Below, one piece after another: positions 1-6,818 of a DNA stretch of 33,566 nt. This DNA is from an uncultured Elusimicrobiales bacterium (GTDB taxonomy: Bacteria; Elusimicrobiota; Elusimicrobia; Elusimicrobiales; Elusimicrobiaceae), in contig CALUUY010000011.1 in the NCBI GenBank assembly GCA_944324095.1, forward strand, positions 1 through 33,566. Direction: 5' to 3'. A program made the position numbers and the translations under genes. The stretch's first letter is position 1; each line of letters starts with the position of its first letter. Below the pieces are notes generated by a model. The model was not told the origin of the DNA and did no database searches. It saw only the letters and a list, made by a program, of their open reading frames with translations.

Positions 1-279
1 CGGCCGGTGGAAATACCGGGTTCTGATTTTGTGATGGAAGTGGAAACGGTGATTGTGGCCATCGGCCAGAAGCCTAATCCCATCTTGCCCAAACACACGC
101 CCGGTTTAAAAACAACTGAACGCGGTGTACTGGAACTGGATGAAAATGGTTCCACCTCTTTGCCCGGCGTGTATGCAGGCGGAGACATCATCCGCGGCGG
201 GGCCACGGTGCTTTTAGCCATGAAAGACGGCCTGGAAGCCGCCCGCCGTATAGACAGCTATTTGAAAGGGGAGAAATAA
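1..279 (+). CDS. nfnB: NADPH-dependent transhydrogenase large subunit, NfnB/GltD-like (C-terminal end)
   Basis: The gene enters from the left edge; the last 92 codons are present in frame 1. The sequence shows the family's C-terminal FAD/NAD module: VIVAIGQKPNP, then LPGVYAGGDIIRGGATVL, where GD contacts FAD, ending in MKDGLEAARRID. This is the end of the glutamate synthase small-subunit/NfnB flavoprotein family. The next gene is an NfnA-type subunit one base after the stop, so an Nfn complex (NADH-dependent reduced ferredoxin:NADP+ oxidoreductase, cytoplasmic) fits better than glutamate synthase, whose small subunit normally partners a large GltB. That assignment is inference from context because the N-terminal iron-sulfur domain lies outside the window. 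Confidence 0.75.
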   Translation, partial: RPVEIPGSDFVMEVETVIVAIGQKPNPILPKHTPGLKTTERGVLELDENGSTSLPGVYAGGDIIRGGATVLLAMKDGLEAARRIDSYLKGEK

Positions 280-280
280 T

Positions 281-1135
281 ATGGAAGAAAATACCATTGT
301 ACTCAAAGAAGATTTGAGCGAAGTTGTTTCCAAATTTGTCATTTATCAACCGCTGATTGCGCAAACCGCCAAGGCCGGGCAATTTGTTATCTTGCGCGGA
401 CGTGAAGGGGGGGAACGTATCCCCGTTACTTTGGTGGATTGGGACGCCAAAGCCGGCACCATTACCGTGATTATTCAGTCTATCGGTAAATCTACGGCTA
501 TGTTTAATTCGTTTAAACAGGGCGAAAAATTTGCCAACGTAGCCGGCCCGTTGGGTACCCCGGTGGAAATAAAAAATTACGGCACGGTGGCTGTGGTAGG
601 CGGGGGCGTGGGTATTGCGGAAGTATATCCCATTGCGCGCGCTTTTAAACAGGCCGGGAACCGGGTTATTTCCGTCTTGGGGGCGCGTACCAAAAGCCTG
701 CTTATTTTGGAAGATGAAATGCGGGCGGTTTCGGACGTGACCGTCTGCGCCACGGATGACGGTTCCCACGGCCAAAAAGGTATGGTTACTGACGCTTTGA
801 AAAAGATTGTGGAAGACGGCGAAAAAATACAAGCCGGTTTTATTATTGGCCCAATACCAATGATGAAATTTACCTCCCAGCTTATGGATAAGCTGGGTAT
901 TGAGCCCCACGCCAGCTTAAACCCCATTATGTTGGACGGTACCGGTATGTGCGGCTGCTGCCGGGTAACGGTGGACGGCAAAGTGCGCTTTGCCTGTGTG
1001 GACGGGCCGATGTTCCCTTCCCGCACGATTGATTTTGACGAGCTTATTCGCCGTACGAGTGAATATAAACCGCTGGAAGCCGCCAGCTTGCAACAGTATG
1101 AGAAAGACCATGTTTGCAAATGCGGTTTACATTAA
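281..1135 (+). CDS. nfnA: NfnA: ferredoxin-NADP+ reductase subunit / sulfide dehydrogenase-like FAD/NAD-binding protein
   Basis: 284 residues, the usual length for NfnA/SudB proteins. The N-terminal half is a ferredoxin-reductase-type FAD barrel (RIPVTL near 46-51). VAVVGGGVGIAEVYPIARAF (103-122) is the NAD(P)-binding turn. The C-terminal segment DGTGMCGCCRVTV...RFACVDGP carries Cys224, Cys226, Cys227 and Cys239; three of these, with a nearby acidic residue, should hold the [2Fe-2S] cluster. In this family the subunit takes electrons from NADH and works with NfnB to couple NADH, NADPH and ferredoxin. An AAAGGGGAGAA ribosome binding site lies inside the end of nfnB, and the two genes are one base apart, so they are co-translated. 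A strong terminator follows. Dihydroorotate dehydrogenase electron-transfer subunit is the main alternative and is made unlikely by the NfnB-like neighbour. Confidence 0.85.
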   Translation: MEENTIVLKEDLSEVVSKFVIYQPLIAQTAKAGQFVILRGREGGERIPVTLVDWDAKAGTITVIIQSIGKSTAMFNSFKQGEKFANVAGPLGTPVEIKNYGTVAVVGGGVGIAEVYPIARAFKQAGNRVISVLGARTKSLLILEDEMRAVSDVTVCATDDGSHGQKGMVTDALKKIVEDGEKIQAGFIIGPIPMMKFTSQLMDKLGIEPHASLNPIMLDGTGMCGCCRVTVDGKVRFACVDGPMFPSRTIDFDELIRRTSEYKPLEAASLQQYEKDHVCKCGLH

Positions 1136-1151
1136 CAGGTATTTTATAATT

Positions 1152-1187
1152 AAAAACCCGGGTCTGTTTCAGGGCCCGGGTTTTTTA
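1152..1187 (+). terminator. Rho-independent terminator after nfnBA
   Basis: The stem AAAACCCGGG(TC) pairs with GGGCCCGGGTTTT around a short loop and runs into six T. It closes the nfn operon. Confidence 0.9.
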
Positions 1188-1190
1188 CGC

Positions 1191-1426
1191 ATTCTAAAAA
1201 CCGAATAGCTCGGAATAGTATTTCTGTCGCCAATCGGAATGATTGGATAGCGAGAGACCAAAAGCGAAGGTCCCTCACTCAAGGTTATTTTTAATTGTTT
1301 ACTTAAGCTAAAGCATGTCTGCTAGGGAAAAAAATATTTTTGATATATTAAGGACATAGTGAATTTGGCATACCTTTGTGCTGGTTTAATTATTTAAATA
1401 TTTTCATTGACAAGATTTCTTCTCTT
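1191..1426. other. Gene-free stretch upstream of the first pilin gene, with two hairpins
   Basis: No convincing coding frame. Two adjacent inverted repeats stand out: CCAATC-GGAAT-GATTGG (1230-1246) and GAGAGACC-nine bases-GGTCCCTC (1252-1276, one mismatch). TTGACA at 1407-1412 followed 17 bases later by TTTAAA (1430-1435) is a possible but weak promoter for the pilin gene. The rest is AT-rich and unrecognised. Confidence 0.4.
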
Positions 1427-1507
1427 AAATTTAAAAGGGCTTGATTTGTTTTTTTTTTTTGATAAATTTGATTAGAAATCAAATTTAATCAAAAAAAGGA
1501 GCCGAGA
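1427..1507 (+). promoter_or_regulatory. Conserved pilin upstream block with 5' hairpin abutting the ribosome binding site
   Basis: The block is shared with the region before the second pilin gene (11911-11992). It holds AAATTTAAAAGGG, TTGATTTG, a run of exactly 12 T (1449-1460), then a long inverted repeat. The perfect inner stem is 1463-1473 with 1477-1487 around loop AGA; after one bulged base (1488) it continues through GA/TC and T7/A7 (1454-1462 with 1489-1497). GGAG (1498-1501) follows at once, seven bases before the ATG (six intervening). The hairpin would lie in the 5' untranslated RNA if transcription starts upstream of it. An RNA role in mRNA stability or translation is inference; a DNA operator is the alternative. 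Confidence 0.7.
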
Positions 1508-2017
1508 ATGAAAAACGTTGTAAAGGGGCAATTAAGTGGGTTTACGCTTATTGAGCTTTTAGTAGTAGTATTAATAATTGGTATATTGGCCAGTGTAGCA
1601 TTGCCGCAATATGAACGCGCAGTAGAAAAATCCCGCGCGGCAGAAGCTTGGACAATTATGAATTCTATCAGTACCGCCATCAAGGTGCGCAATTTGGCAG
1701 CAGGTACACAAGACCAGAATTATCCGTTTGAGGAGCTGGATGTTTCTTTTACTGATGAAAATGGGAATACGGCTACGGGCACTTCTTTTAATACCAAGGA
1801 GTTTAGCTATTTTTCCCAGCAAGGTTATGCAGCTGCTTGTTCTCGTAAAAAGAGCTATTGCTTAAGCCTGCATAATGGCAAGCGATATTGCTTTGGATAT
1901 GGAGGTACATCACAAGCTTGGTGTAAGTCTATGGGCTTTAACAAGACAGGAGGAACAAACTGTGTTTCTTATGTTAATGGATACATAGTAGGGGGCTCTT
2001 CTTGTTGGGCGGAATAG
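1508..2017 (+). CDS. Type IV pilin-like / pseudopilin protein (six-cysteine variant)
   Basis: 169 residues. A short leader MKNVVKGQLSG is followed by the prepilin peptidase site G11|F12 and the hydrophobic helix [18 protein letters not shown], with the conserved Glu at mature position 5 (Glu16). The helix continues into [17 protein letters not shown]. The C-terminal globular part, from about residue 60, is unlike that of the second pilin in this window. It carries six cysteines in the last 65 residues (motifs AACS, SYCL, RYCF, AWCK, TNCV, SSCW), which could form three disulfides. The protein should be inserted in the inner membrane, cleaved by PilD and assembled into a pilus or type II secretion pseudopilus; no assembly genes are nearby. 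The ATG is fixed by GGAG at 1498. Codon use is more AT-rich than in most neighbours. The gene stands alone between its own upstream block and terminator. Confidence 0.88.
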   Translation: MKNVVKGQLSGFTLIELLVVVLIIGILASVALPQYERAVEKSRAAEAWTIMNSISTAIKVRNLAAGTQDQNYPFEELDVSFTDENGNTATGTSFNTKEFSYFSQQGYAAACSRKKSYCLSLHNGKRYCFGYGGTSQAWCKSMGFNKTGGTNCVSYVNGYIVGGSSCWAE

Positions 2018-2045
2018 AGAATCTGTACATTTATCTTTTTACAAA

Positions 2046-2074
2046 ACCCCCCGGTTTGGCCGGGGGGTAATTTT
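2046..2074. terminator. Bidirectional terminator, pilin gene / 1048-residue secreted protein gene
   Basis: ACCCCCCGG pairs with CCGGGGGGT around loop TTTGG. The plus-strand side runs into AATTTTATT and the minus-strand side into TTTTG, so it can serve both convergent genes. It closely resembles the terminator of the second pilin gene. Confidence 0.88.
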
Positions 2075-2075
2075 A

Positions 2076-5000
2076 TTAATACAAAAAGTCTTCTTCTGTG
2101 AATTCTGGCGGATCCAATGGGTTGATGCCTATGTACAGGGCCTCCACAATGGTATTCCATTGGGTAGAAATGTCCGCCGTGGACTCTTTGCCATATTTGG
2201 AGGACAGCTGCTGTATGCTCTGATCCAATTGGAGCTGCAAGTCCATATTGTTGGGGCTGGATTGAGCCTGTTTCCACAAGGTAACCAGCTCTTTAACGTC
2301 TTTATCAAAAGCTTTTTGTTTTTGTTCGGCTTTTTGGCGGTACTCTTTTAAATAGGGGTTTTCTCCTACTTGAGAGGCCAGTTCTTCATCGCCAATTGTG
2401 TCGCTAGAGCGCGTGGCTTTGTTCCATACCCAGCACATACCATCCCAAGCGGCTTCAAACGGCAACAGGAGGGAATTACCAGCAGCTTCATCATAGTTCA
2501 TAATGGCATTCCCCACGTTTTTAAAGTATTGCCCAACGTGCGCGTAGAAAGGAGCTCCTTCCGGCGCATTTTGATACTGCCCGTCTAAACCTTGGGAAAT
2601 GGGTTGAGTGAGCACATCTGCCACGGCAAAACCTCCCATTACTGTGCCGATATTGCCCACGTATCTTAAACCACCCTCACCCACATTGGCCGCGGCCGAG
2701 GTAATCATACTGCCGGGGGTGGTTACTGTTTTGAGTAAGTCTTTGCGGATGCTCCCCGTTAAGCGCACTCCGGCGGCGTTGTTTACAATAAGAGAAGATT
2801 TGGACATATCTTTCCACATCGGCTCATAGGTAAACCCCAGTTTACCATCGGGGTCTTTGTACCAAACTTTTTTCATTCCAACCCCGCTTCTAAAGTTGGA
2901 AGCAGAAACCCGTTCCAAACCCGAAGCCAACAAATTTTCCGTGGCAATGGCTTCTTTATAAGCGGCAGGAGACGCCCCTTCCGGTATTTTGGTAATGTAT
3001 TTGTCTGCCAGTTCCGTTACACTTCTAAGCGTTCCCTTTTGGCTGCCAGCTTTTACTGGTAAGAGAGGTGAGGCCGCAGTCCGGTTTATCACTTCCCCTT
3101 CAATATTAGTAACTTTTACTTGTCCACCCGGTAACCGCTGGGTAATTTGATAACCAAGCGTTTTGCCGGTGGGGTTGGTTTCCGTTAAAGCATTTGTAAC
3201 ATAAGAGGTGGGGCCTTCTTTAGGTTTAAAGCCCATTTTTTGTTTTAAGGCACCAATTTTTTGGCCCAAATAGGACGGCTTTTTCACCGGTACTTCCACT
3301 ATACGTTCTACCTTTACCCCTATTTCAGACAATTCTTTTGCGGCCTTTTTGGCTTGGTTTATCTGTTTTAAGGTTCCTTTAAAGAAGGCAATACGCTGGC
3401 CGGCCGGCAGTTTGCGGGCTTTATTGGCCGTGCGGGCCACACAACCCACATAAGAAAATCCTTTACCAATTAAACGAATAGCTCCGCCAAAGGCCACCCA
3501 GGAGAGGATAAAGCCCATCGCTTCATTAGAAAATTCCTGCGCTTGTACTTTGCGGTTACGTGTTTGCACATTGCGTACATAGCAGGCTTCCCGTTTCATT
3601 GTGCGGCCGTCATCGTTAAGCTGTACAAAGTTGCCCTGTGCATCTTTGCGTACGCGGTTGTAAGCGATGGCCAGTTGTTCCGCCATTTCTTGCATTTGTT
3701 TGGAGTCTAATCCGTAAACGCTTTCGATAGATTGGTCTATGCGGCAGTAAATGGCTTTGATGCGGTCTGCCACCTGATTGGCTGTCTTGGTACTGATAGC
3801 CAAACCGCCTTTGGCGCCTTTATCATACCCTTGGCCGCGCGTCCATTTAGGGGCGGTTTCGGCATACAGGCGGGTCAGTAAGTCCATAGCCAATACTTTT
3901 ACCGGGGCGGAGCCGTGGTTGGTGTAATAAATTAAAGTATTAACCAACAAGGCTTTTTCATTCGGGTTCATAGCCGTTTCCCGGCTGGAAATTTGCGGCA
4001 CATAAAAGTAGGCCAAATAGTCAAAAGCGCTTTTTAAGAACGGAAAGTTATATTGATCTAAACGATTTTGACGTTTTTCTCCCTGTAAATTGGTGTTGTC
4101 TTCGTCAATGTAGTCCACTACGCGTTTGAACCCTTCTATCCCGTCGTACGTAATTAAGGCAAGGGCTACATAGTCGGCGTTTAAGACGCGTTCGCTGTTA
4201 ATGCCCATTACGCGTTCTCTTAAGGTGCGGGTATAATCCAAGCTGTGCAACAAACGGTCTTTTTGGGTTTTATAGAAAGCTTCGTCCTTGGCGTCCGGTG
4301 TTAAGAAAGAATATTCTCCCATCTGCCACATAGCATTTTCTTGTTCTTCTAAAGACGCACGTATTTGCGGGTTTTGGGTCAGTTTGTACAAGCTGTAAAT
4401 ATCGGCCAAAACCAAGTTTAATATACCGCGCAGTTCTACGCTTTGATAAGATTCAGTCTGTGCCGGGGCCAATGCCTGTACCAGCCGGTGACCGGGGGTA
4501 ACAGCCCGGTTGGTTTGGGGGTTGTCATAGGCATTATTTAAACGGTTGATAACGGCTGCTTGCACCGCAGGAGTAAAGCCCAAAACGGTGTATATGGTGG
4601 CCGGATCTTTAGTCAGCAAGGCTTGCTGATAAATGGCGTTAAGTACGGCGGCAGAAAAGGAAGCCACTTCAGCCGACGGGGCAGCCAGTAACGGAATAAA
4701 GTCATCTATCTGCAATTCTCCCCGTTCGTTAAGGGTGTTTAAATTTTTTAACGCGGCTTTGGCGGATTCTCCAGCGGCCTTTTTTAAATGTAACCCCGGG
4801 ACGTATTCATTCATCCCAATTTGGTAATCGTCTTGCGGCAACTCGTTCTTGGTCAGCCATTCCAACAGCTGATCTTTAGGCGCATTGGCTAAAAATTGGC
4901 GGATGGAGGCATTTTCTGTTATAAGACCGCGTTTAATTCTCTTGGCGTCTGTTTGGGCGTCATAGTCAATCGGGCGTCCAAGGACGTCTTCTTTGGCTTC

Positions 5001-5222
5001 TTGTTTCTTCAGGTCAGACAATACGGAATACGCTGCCCAAGGGCTGTCCAGCACCGTTTCTTGCTGGGCGGGCATAAGGGGAGCATTGGCCGAAGAGGAC
5101 TCTTCTACAAATAATTCGTCGGAATACTCGTCCCCATAGCTTTGGGCGAAAAGCAATGTATCCGGCAGGAGTATATTGCAGGAGAATGCAACTATCAGTA
5201 CTTGGCAAATGAAACGGTTCAT
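2076..5222 (-). CDS. Large secreted protein of unknown function (1048 aa)
   Basis: I do not recognise a family. The N-terminus is a Sec signal peptide (MNRFICQVLIVAFSCNILL...) with a likely signal peptidase I site TLLFA|QSYG near residue 26. Residues ~90-560 look almost entirely helical, with many Leu/Ala-rich stretches that could form HEAT- or TPR-like solenoid repeats. Around 575-600 the segment GFILSWVAFGGAIRLIGKGF is hydrophobic, followed by a Lys/Ala-rich region. The last ~120 residues are charged and helical (KEYRQKAEQKQKAFDKDVKE). The hydrophobic segments near 575-600 and 860-890 could be membrane or pore-like elements, but that is speculation. The start is supported by AAGGGG eight bases before the ATG. 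It is a single-gene unit with a TATAAT at 5264-5269. Its upstream region shares elements with the secreted-protein gene at 16700-17419. Confidence 0.8.
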   Translation of the reverse strand: MNRFICQVLIVAFSCNILLPDTLLFAQSYGDEYSDELFVEESSSANAPLMPAQQETVLDSPWAAYSVLSDLKKQEAKEDVLGRPIDYDAQTDAKRIKRGLITENASIRQFLANAPKDQLLEWLTKNELPQDDYQIGMNEYVPGLHLKKAAGESAKAALKNLNTLNERGELQIDDFIPLLAAPSAEVASFSAAVLNAIYQQALLTKDPATIYTVLGFTPAVQAAVINRLNNAYDNPQTNRAVTPGHRLVQALAPAQTESYQSVELRGILNLVLADIYSLYKLTQNPQIRASLEEQENAMWQMGEYSFLTPDAKDEAFYKTQKDRLLHSLDYTRTLRERVMGINSERVLNADYVALALITYDGIEGFKRVVDYIDEDNTNLQGEKRQNRLDQYNFPFLKSAFDYLAYFYVPQISSRETAMNPNEKALLVNTLIYYTNHGSAPVKVLAMDLLTRLYAETAPKWTRGQGYDKGAKGGLAISTKTANQVADRIKAIYCRIDQSIESVYGLDSKQMQEMAEQLAIAYNRVRKDAQGNFVQLNDDGRTMKREACYVRNVQTRNRKVQAQEFSNEAMGFILSWVAFGGAIRLIGKGFSYVGCVARTANKARKLPAGQRIAFFKGTLKQINQAKKAAKELSEIGVKVERIVEVPVKKPSYLGQKIGALKQKMGFKPKEGPTSYVTNALTETNPTGKTLGYQITQRLPGGQVKVTNIEGEVINRTAASPLLPVKAGSQKGTLRSVTELADKYITKIPEGASPAAYKEAIATENLLASGLERVSASNFRSGVGMKKVWYKDPDGKLGFTYEPMWKDMSKSSLIVNNAAGVRLTGSIRKDLLKTVTTPGSMITSAAANVGEGGLRYVGNIGTVMGGFAVADVLTQPISQGLDGQYQNAPEGAPFYAHVGQYFKNVGNAIMNYDEAAGNSLLLPFEAAWDGMCWVWNKATRSSDTIGDEELASQVGENPYLKEYRQKAEQKQKAFDKDVKELVTLWKQAQSSPNNMDLQLQLDQSIQQLSSKYGKESTADISTQWNTIVEALYIGINPLDPPEFTEEDFLY

Positions 5223-5263
5223 AAAAATCCCCTTGTATTAAACTAAGAAGCCTCTTACTTACT

Positions 5264-5269
5264 ATTATA
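5264..5269 (-). promoter_or_regulatory. Possible -10 element for the 1048-residue protein gene
   Basis: A perfect TATAAT on the minus strand, 41 bases before the ATG. No good -35 lies at 16-18 bases; TTGACC is present but 24 bases away. The ten-base string AGGCTTCTTA downstream of it recurs in front of the gene starting at 17419. Confidence 0.45.
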
Positions 5270-5303
5270 GAAAAAAAGCGGGTTTTGCCCAGGGGTCAAT
5301 AGT

Positions 5304-5318
5304 CCTATGGTATATAGG
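5304..5318. promoter_or_regulatory. CCTAT-N5-ATAGG palindrome (possible operator)
   Basis: CCTAT GGTAT ATAGG, about 80 bases before the start of the 1048-residue protein gene. Related pairs occur at 16688-16704 and 17501-17520, each upstream of another secreted-protein gene. Regulatory function is inference. Confidence 0.35.
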
Positions 5319-5320
5319 CC

Positions 5321-5344
5321 AAAAGGCCCACCCGAAGGTGGGCC
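5321..5344 (-). terminator. Terminator of the PhoH gene
   Basis: On the minus strand GGCCCACC-TTCG-GGTGGGCC, an eight-pair stem closed by a stable UUCG tetraloop, runs into TTTT. Confidence 0.9.
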
Positions 5345-5362
5345 CTGGCTGTATGTTTACGG

Positions 5363-6688
5363 TTATAACAATTTGGAAGCCAAATCCGCCAGGCGGCTGC
5401 GTTCCGTTTTGGTGAACGTAATGTGCCCGTGGCTCTTTTGGCCTTTTAACCGATCTACCAAATAGGTCAGCCCGTTGGATTCCACATCCAGGTACGGGGT
5501 GTCTATTTGATACGGGTCACCGGTTACCACTACTTTGGTGCCCTCGCCCGCGCGGGTAAGGATGGTTTTCATTTCGTGCGGGGTAAGGTTTTGGGCATCG
5601 TCCACAATCATATACTGCCCTGGCAGTGAGCGCCCACGCATATGGGTAACGGAGGCAATTTCTATTTTACCGCTGTCCAGCAGGTAGTGGGCTTTTTCTT
5701 CGCCTTCATCGGGGTTTTTGCGGTCAGCCAAGAAGGCCAGGTTGTCGTAAATGGCGCCCATCCAGGCTTCCAATTTTTCTTCTTTGGTGCCGGGCAGGAA
5801 GCCTAAATCTTTCCCCACAGGTACAATAGAGCGGCATACCACCAAGCGGCGGTAGGCGTTTTCGTCCATTGTGCGTTGTAAGCCGGTGGCTAAGGTGATG
5901 AGCGTTTTGCCGGTGCCGGCAGTGCCTACTAGGGTTACTATGTCCAGGCTGTCGTCCAGCAATAGTTCCATAGCAAAACGTTGTTCTTTATTTAGCGGTT
6001 TAATGCCCCAGGCCGTAGGTTCCGGCTGGCTAAGCGGGCGGATACAAAATTCTCCATTATTGGCTACGCGCCCCATGGCGGATTTTTTGCTTCCGTCGTT
6101 AGCTTTTAAAATAATAAACTCGTTGGGGAAGTATAACTTGGGATCGGCCGGCAGTTTTTTATCCCGGTAAAACGCGTCTATTTGCTCGGACGATACTTCC
6201 ATTTCCGCCATACCGGTATAAAGCTCATCCACGTTTACTTTATCGGTGGTATAATCCTGTGCGGCCAGGCCCAATGCCTCGGCTTTTAGGCGCATATTGA
6301 TGTCTTTGGTTACCAAGATGACGGGGTTGGTGTTTTTTTTGTAGCTGCCTTCTTTTTTAGAAAGCGTATAGGCAATGTTTAAAATGGAATTGTCTGCCTT
6401 GTTAAAGGCTAAGAACGGGGGGAGAATGTTGGGTTTATCCAATTCAATTTTTAGCGTGCCGCCGCTTTTTAGGGCAACGCCTTCGTTTAAATGGCCCAAG
6501 CTGCGCATCTCGTCCAATGTGCGGGAAACCATACGGGCGTTTTTGCCGCGGGTGTCTCCTTCGCTTTTAAAGCTGTCCAGCTCTTCAATAACGGCCATAG
6601 GGATAATGATGTCATTATCCTCAAAGGCGTGCAGACAGTTTACATCGTGCAGTAAAACGTTGGTATCCAAAATAAATGTTTTTTTCAT
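5363..6688 (-). CDS. PIN-PhoH fusion protein (PhoH2-type RNase/ATPase)
   Basis: 441 residues. Residues 1-150 are a PIN nuclease domain: FILDTNVLLHD (Asp8), VIEELD (Glu35/36), ADNSILN (Asp99) and TKDINMR (Asp129) supply the acidic metal-binding site. Residues ~230-441 are the PhoH ATPase with Walker A GTAGTGKT (255-262) and Walker B IVDDAQN (361-367), followed by VVVTGDPYQID. PIN-PhoH fusions are cytoplasmic proteins shown in some bacteria to unwind and cut RNA. I chose the ATG at 6688, which has AGGTG seven bases upstream, over an in-frame TTG at 6706 without a ribosome binding site. A clear promoter lies in the divergent region shared with the GH57 gene. No small antitoxin gene sits beside it, so a toxin-antitoxin role has no local support. 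Confidence 0.9.
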   Translation of the reverse strand: MKKTFILDTNVLLHDVNCLHAFEDNDIIIPMAVIEELDSFKSEGDTRGKNARMVSRTLDEMRSLGHLNEGVALKSGGTLKIELDKPNILPPFLAFNKADNSILNIAYTLSKKEGSYKKNTNPVILVTKDINMRLKAEALGLAAQDYTTDKVNVDELYTGMAEMEVSSEQIDAFYRDKKLPADPKLYFPNEFIILKANDGSKKSAMGRVANNGEFCIRPLSQPEPTAWGIKPLNKEQRFAMELLLDDSLDIVTLVGTAGTGKTLITLATGLQRTMDENAYRRLVVCRSIVPVGKDLGFLPGTKEEKLEAWMGAIYDNLAFLADRKNPDEGEEKAHYLLDSGKIEIASVTHMRGRSLPGQYMIVDDAQNLTPHEMKTILTRAGEGTKVVVTGDPYQIDTPYLDVESNGLTYLVDRLKGQKSHGHITFTKTERSRLADLASKLL

Positions 6689-6730
6689 AAGCGCACCTCG
6701 GCACAACGGAAGATAAGTGTCTTCACTTTA

Positions 6731-6759
6731 AGTATAAGGCTCCGTCTGTCCATTATCAA
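6731..6759 (-). promoter_or_regulatory. Promoter of the PhoH gene
   Basis: On the minus strand TTGATA, 17-base spacer, TATACT. The predicted start near 6724 gives a ~36-base leader that includes the ribosome binding site. Confidence 0.75.
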
Positions 6760-6806
6760 GGGCTGGTTGGGCGGAAAGAGCGTGTGCATATTTTACCATT
6801 AATTGC

Positions 6807-6812
6807 TATAAC
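6807..6812 (+). promoter_or_regulatory. Possible -10 element of the GH57 gene, leaderless arrangement
   Basis: TATAAC ends exactly six bases before the ATG (6819), and there is no Shine-Dalgarno between them. The -35 is poor (TGTGCA at 18 bases), so confidence is moderate. Confidence 0.45.
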
Positions 6813-6818
6813 ATATAT

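Noticed and set aside
188-1119. Long minus-strand open frames opposite nfnA
   Set aside because: They are antisense to a clear conserved gene, have no promoter or ribosome binding site and no family features.
1449-1497. Pilin upstream hairpin as a Rho-independent terminator of the upstream region
   Set aside because: The T-tract lies before the stem and A residues follow it on the plus strand; on the minus strand the stem is likewise followed by A. Neither orientation gives stem-then-U.
5363-6688. PhoH2 toxin-antitoxin operon
   Set aside because: No small upstream antitoxin gene: the region before phoH is a promoter region shared with a divergent glycosidase.
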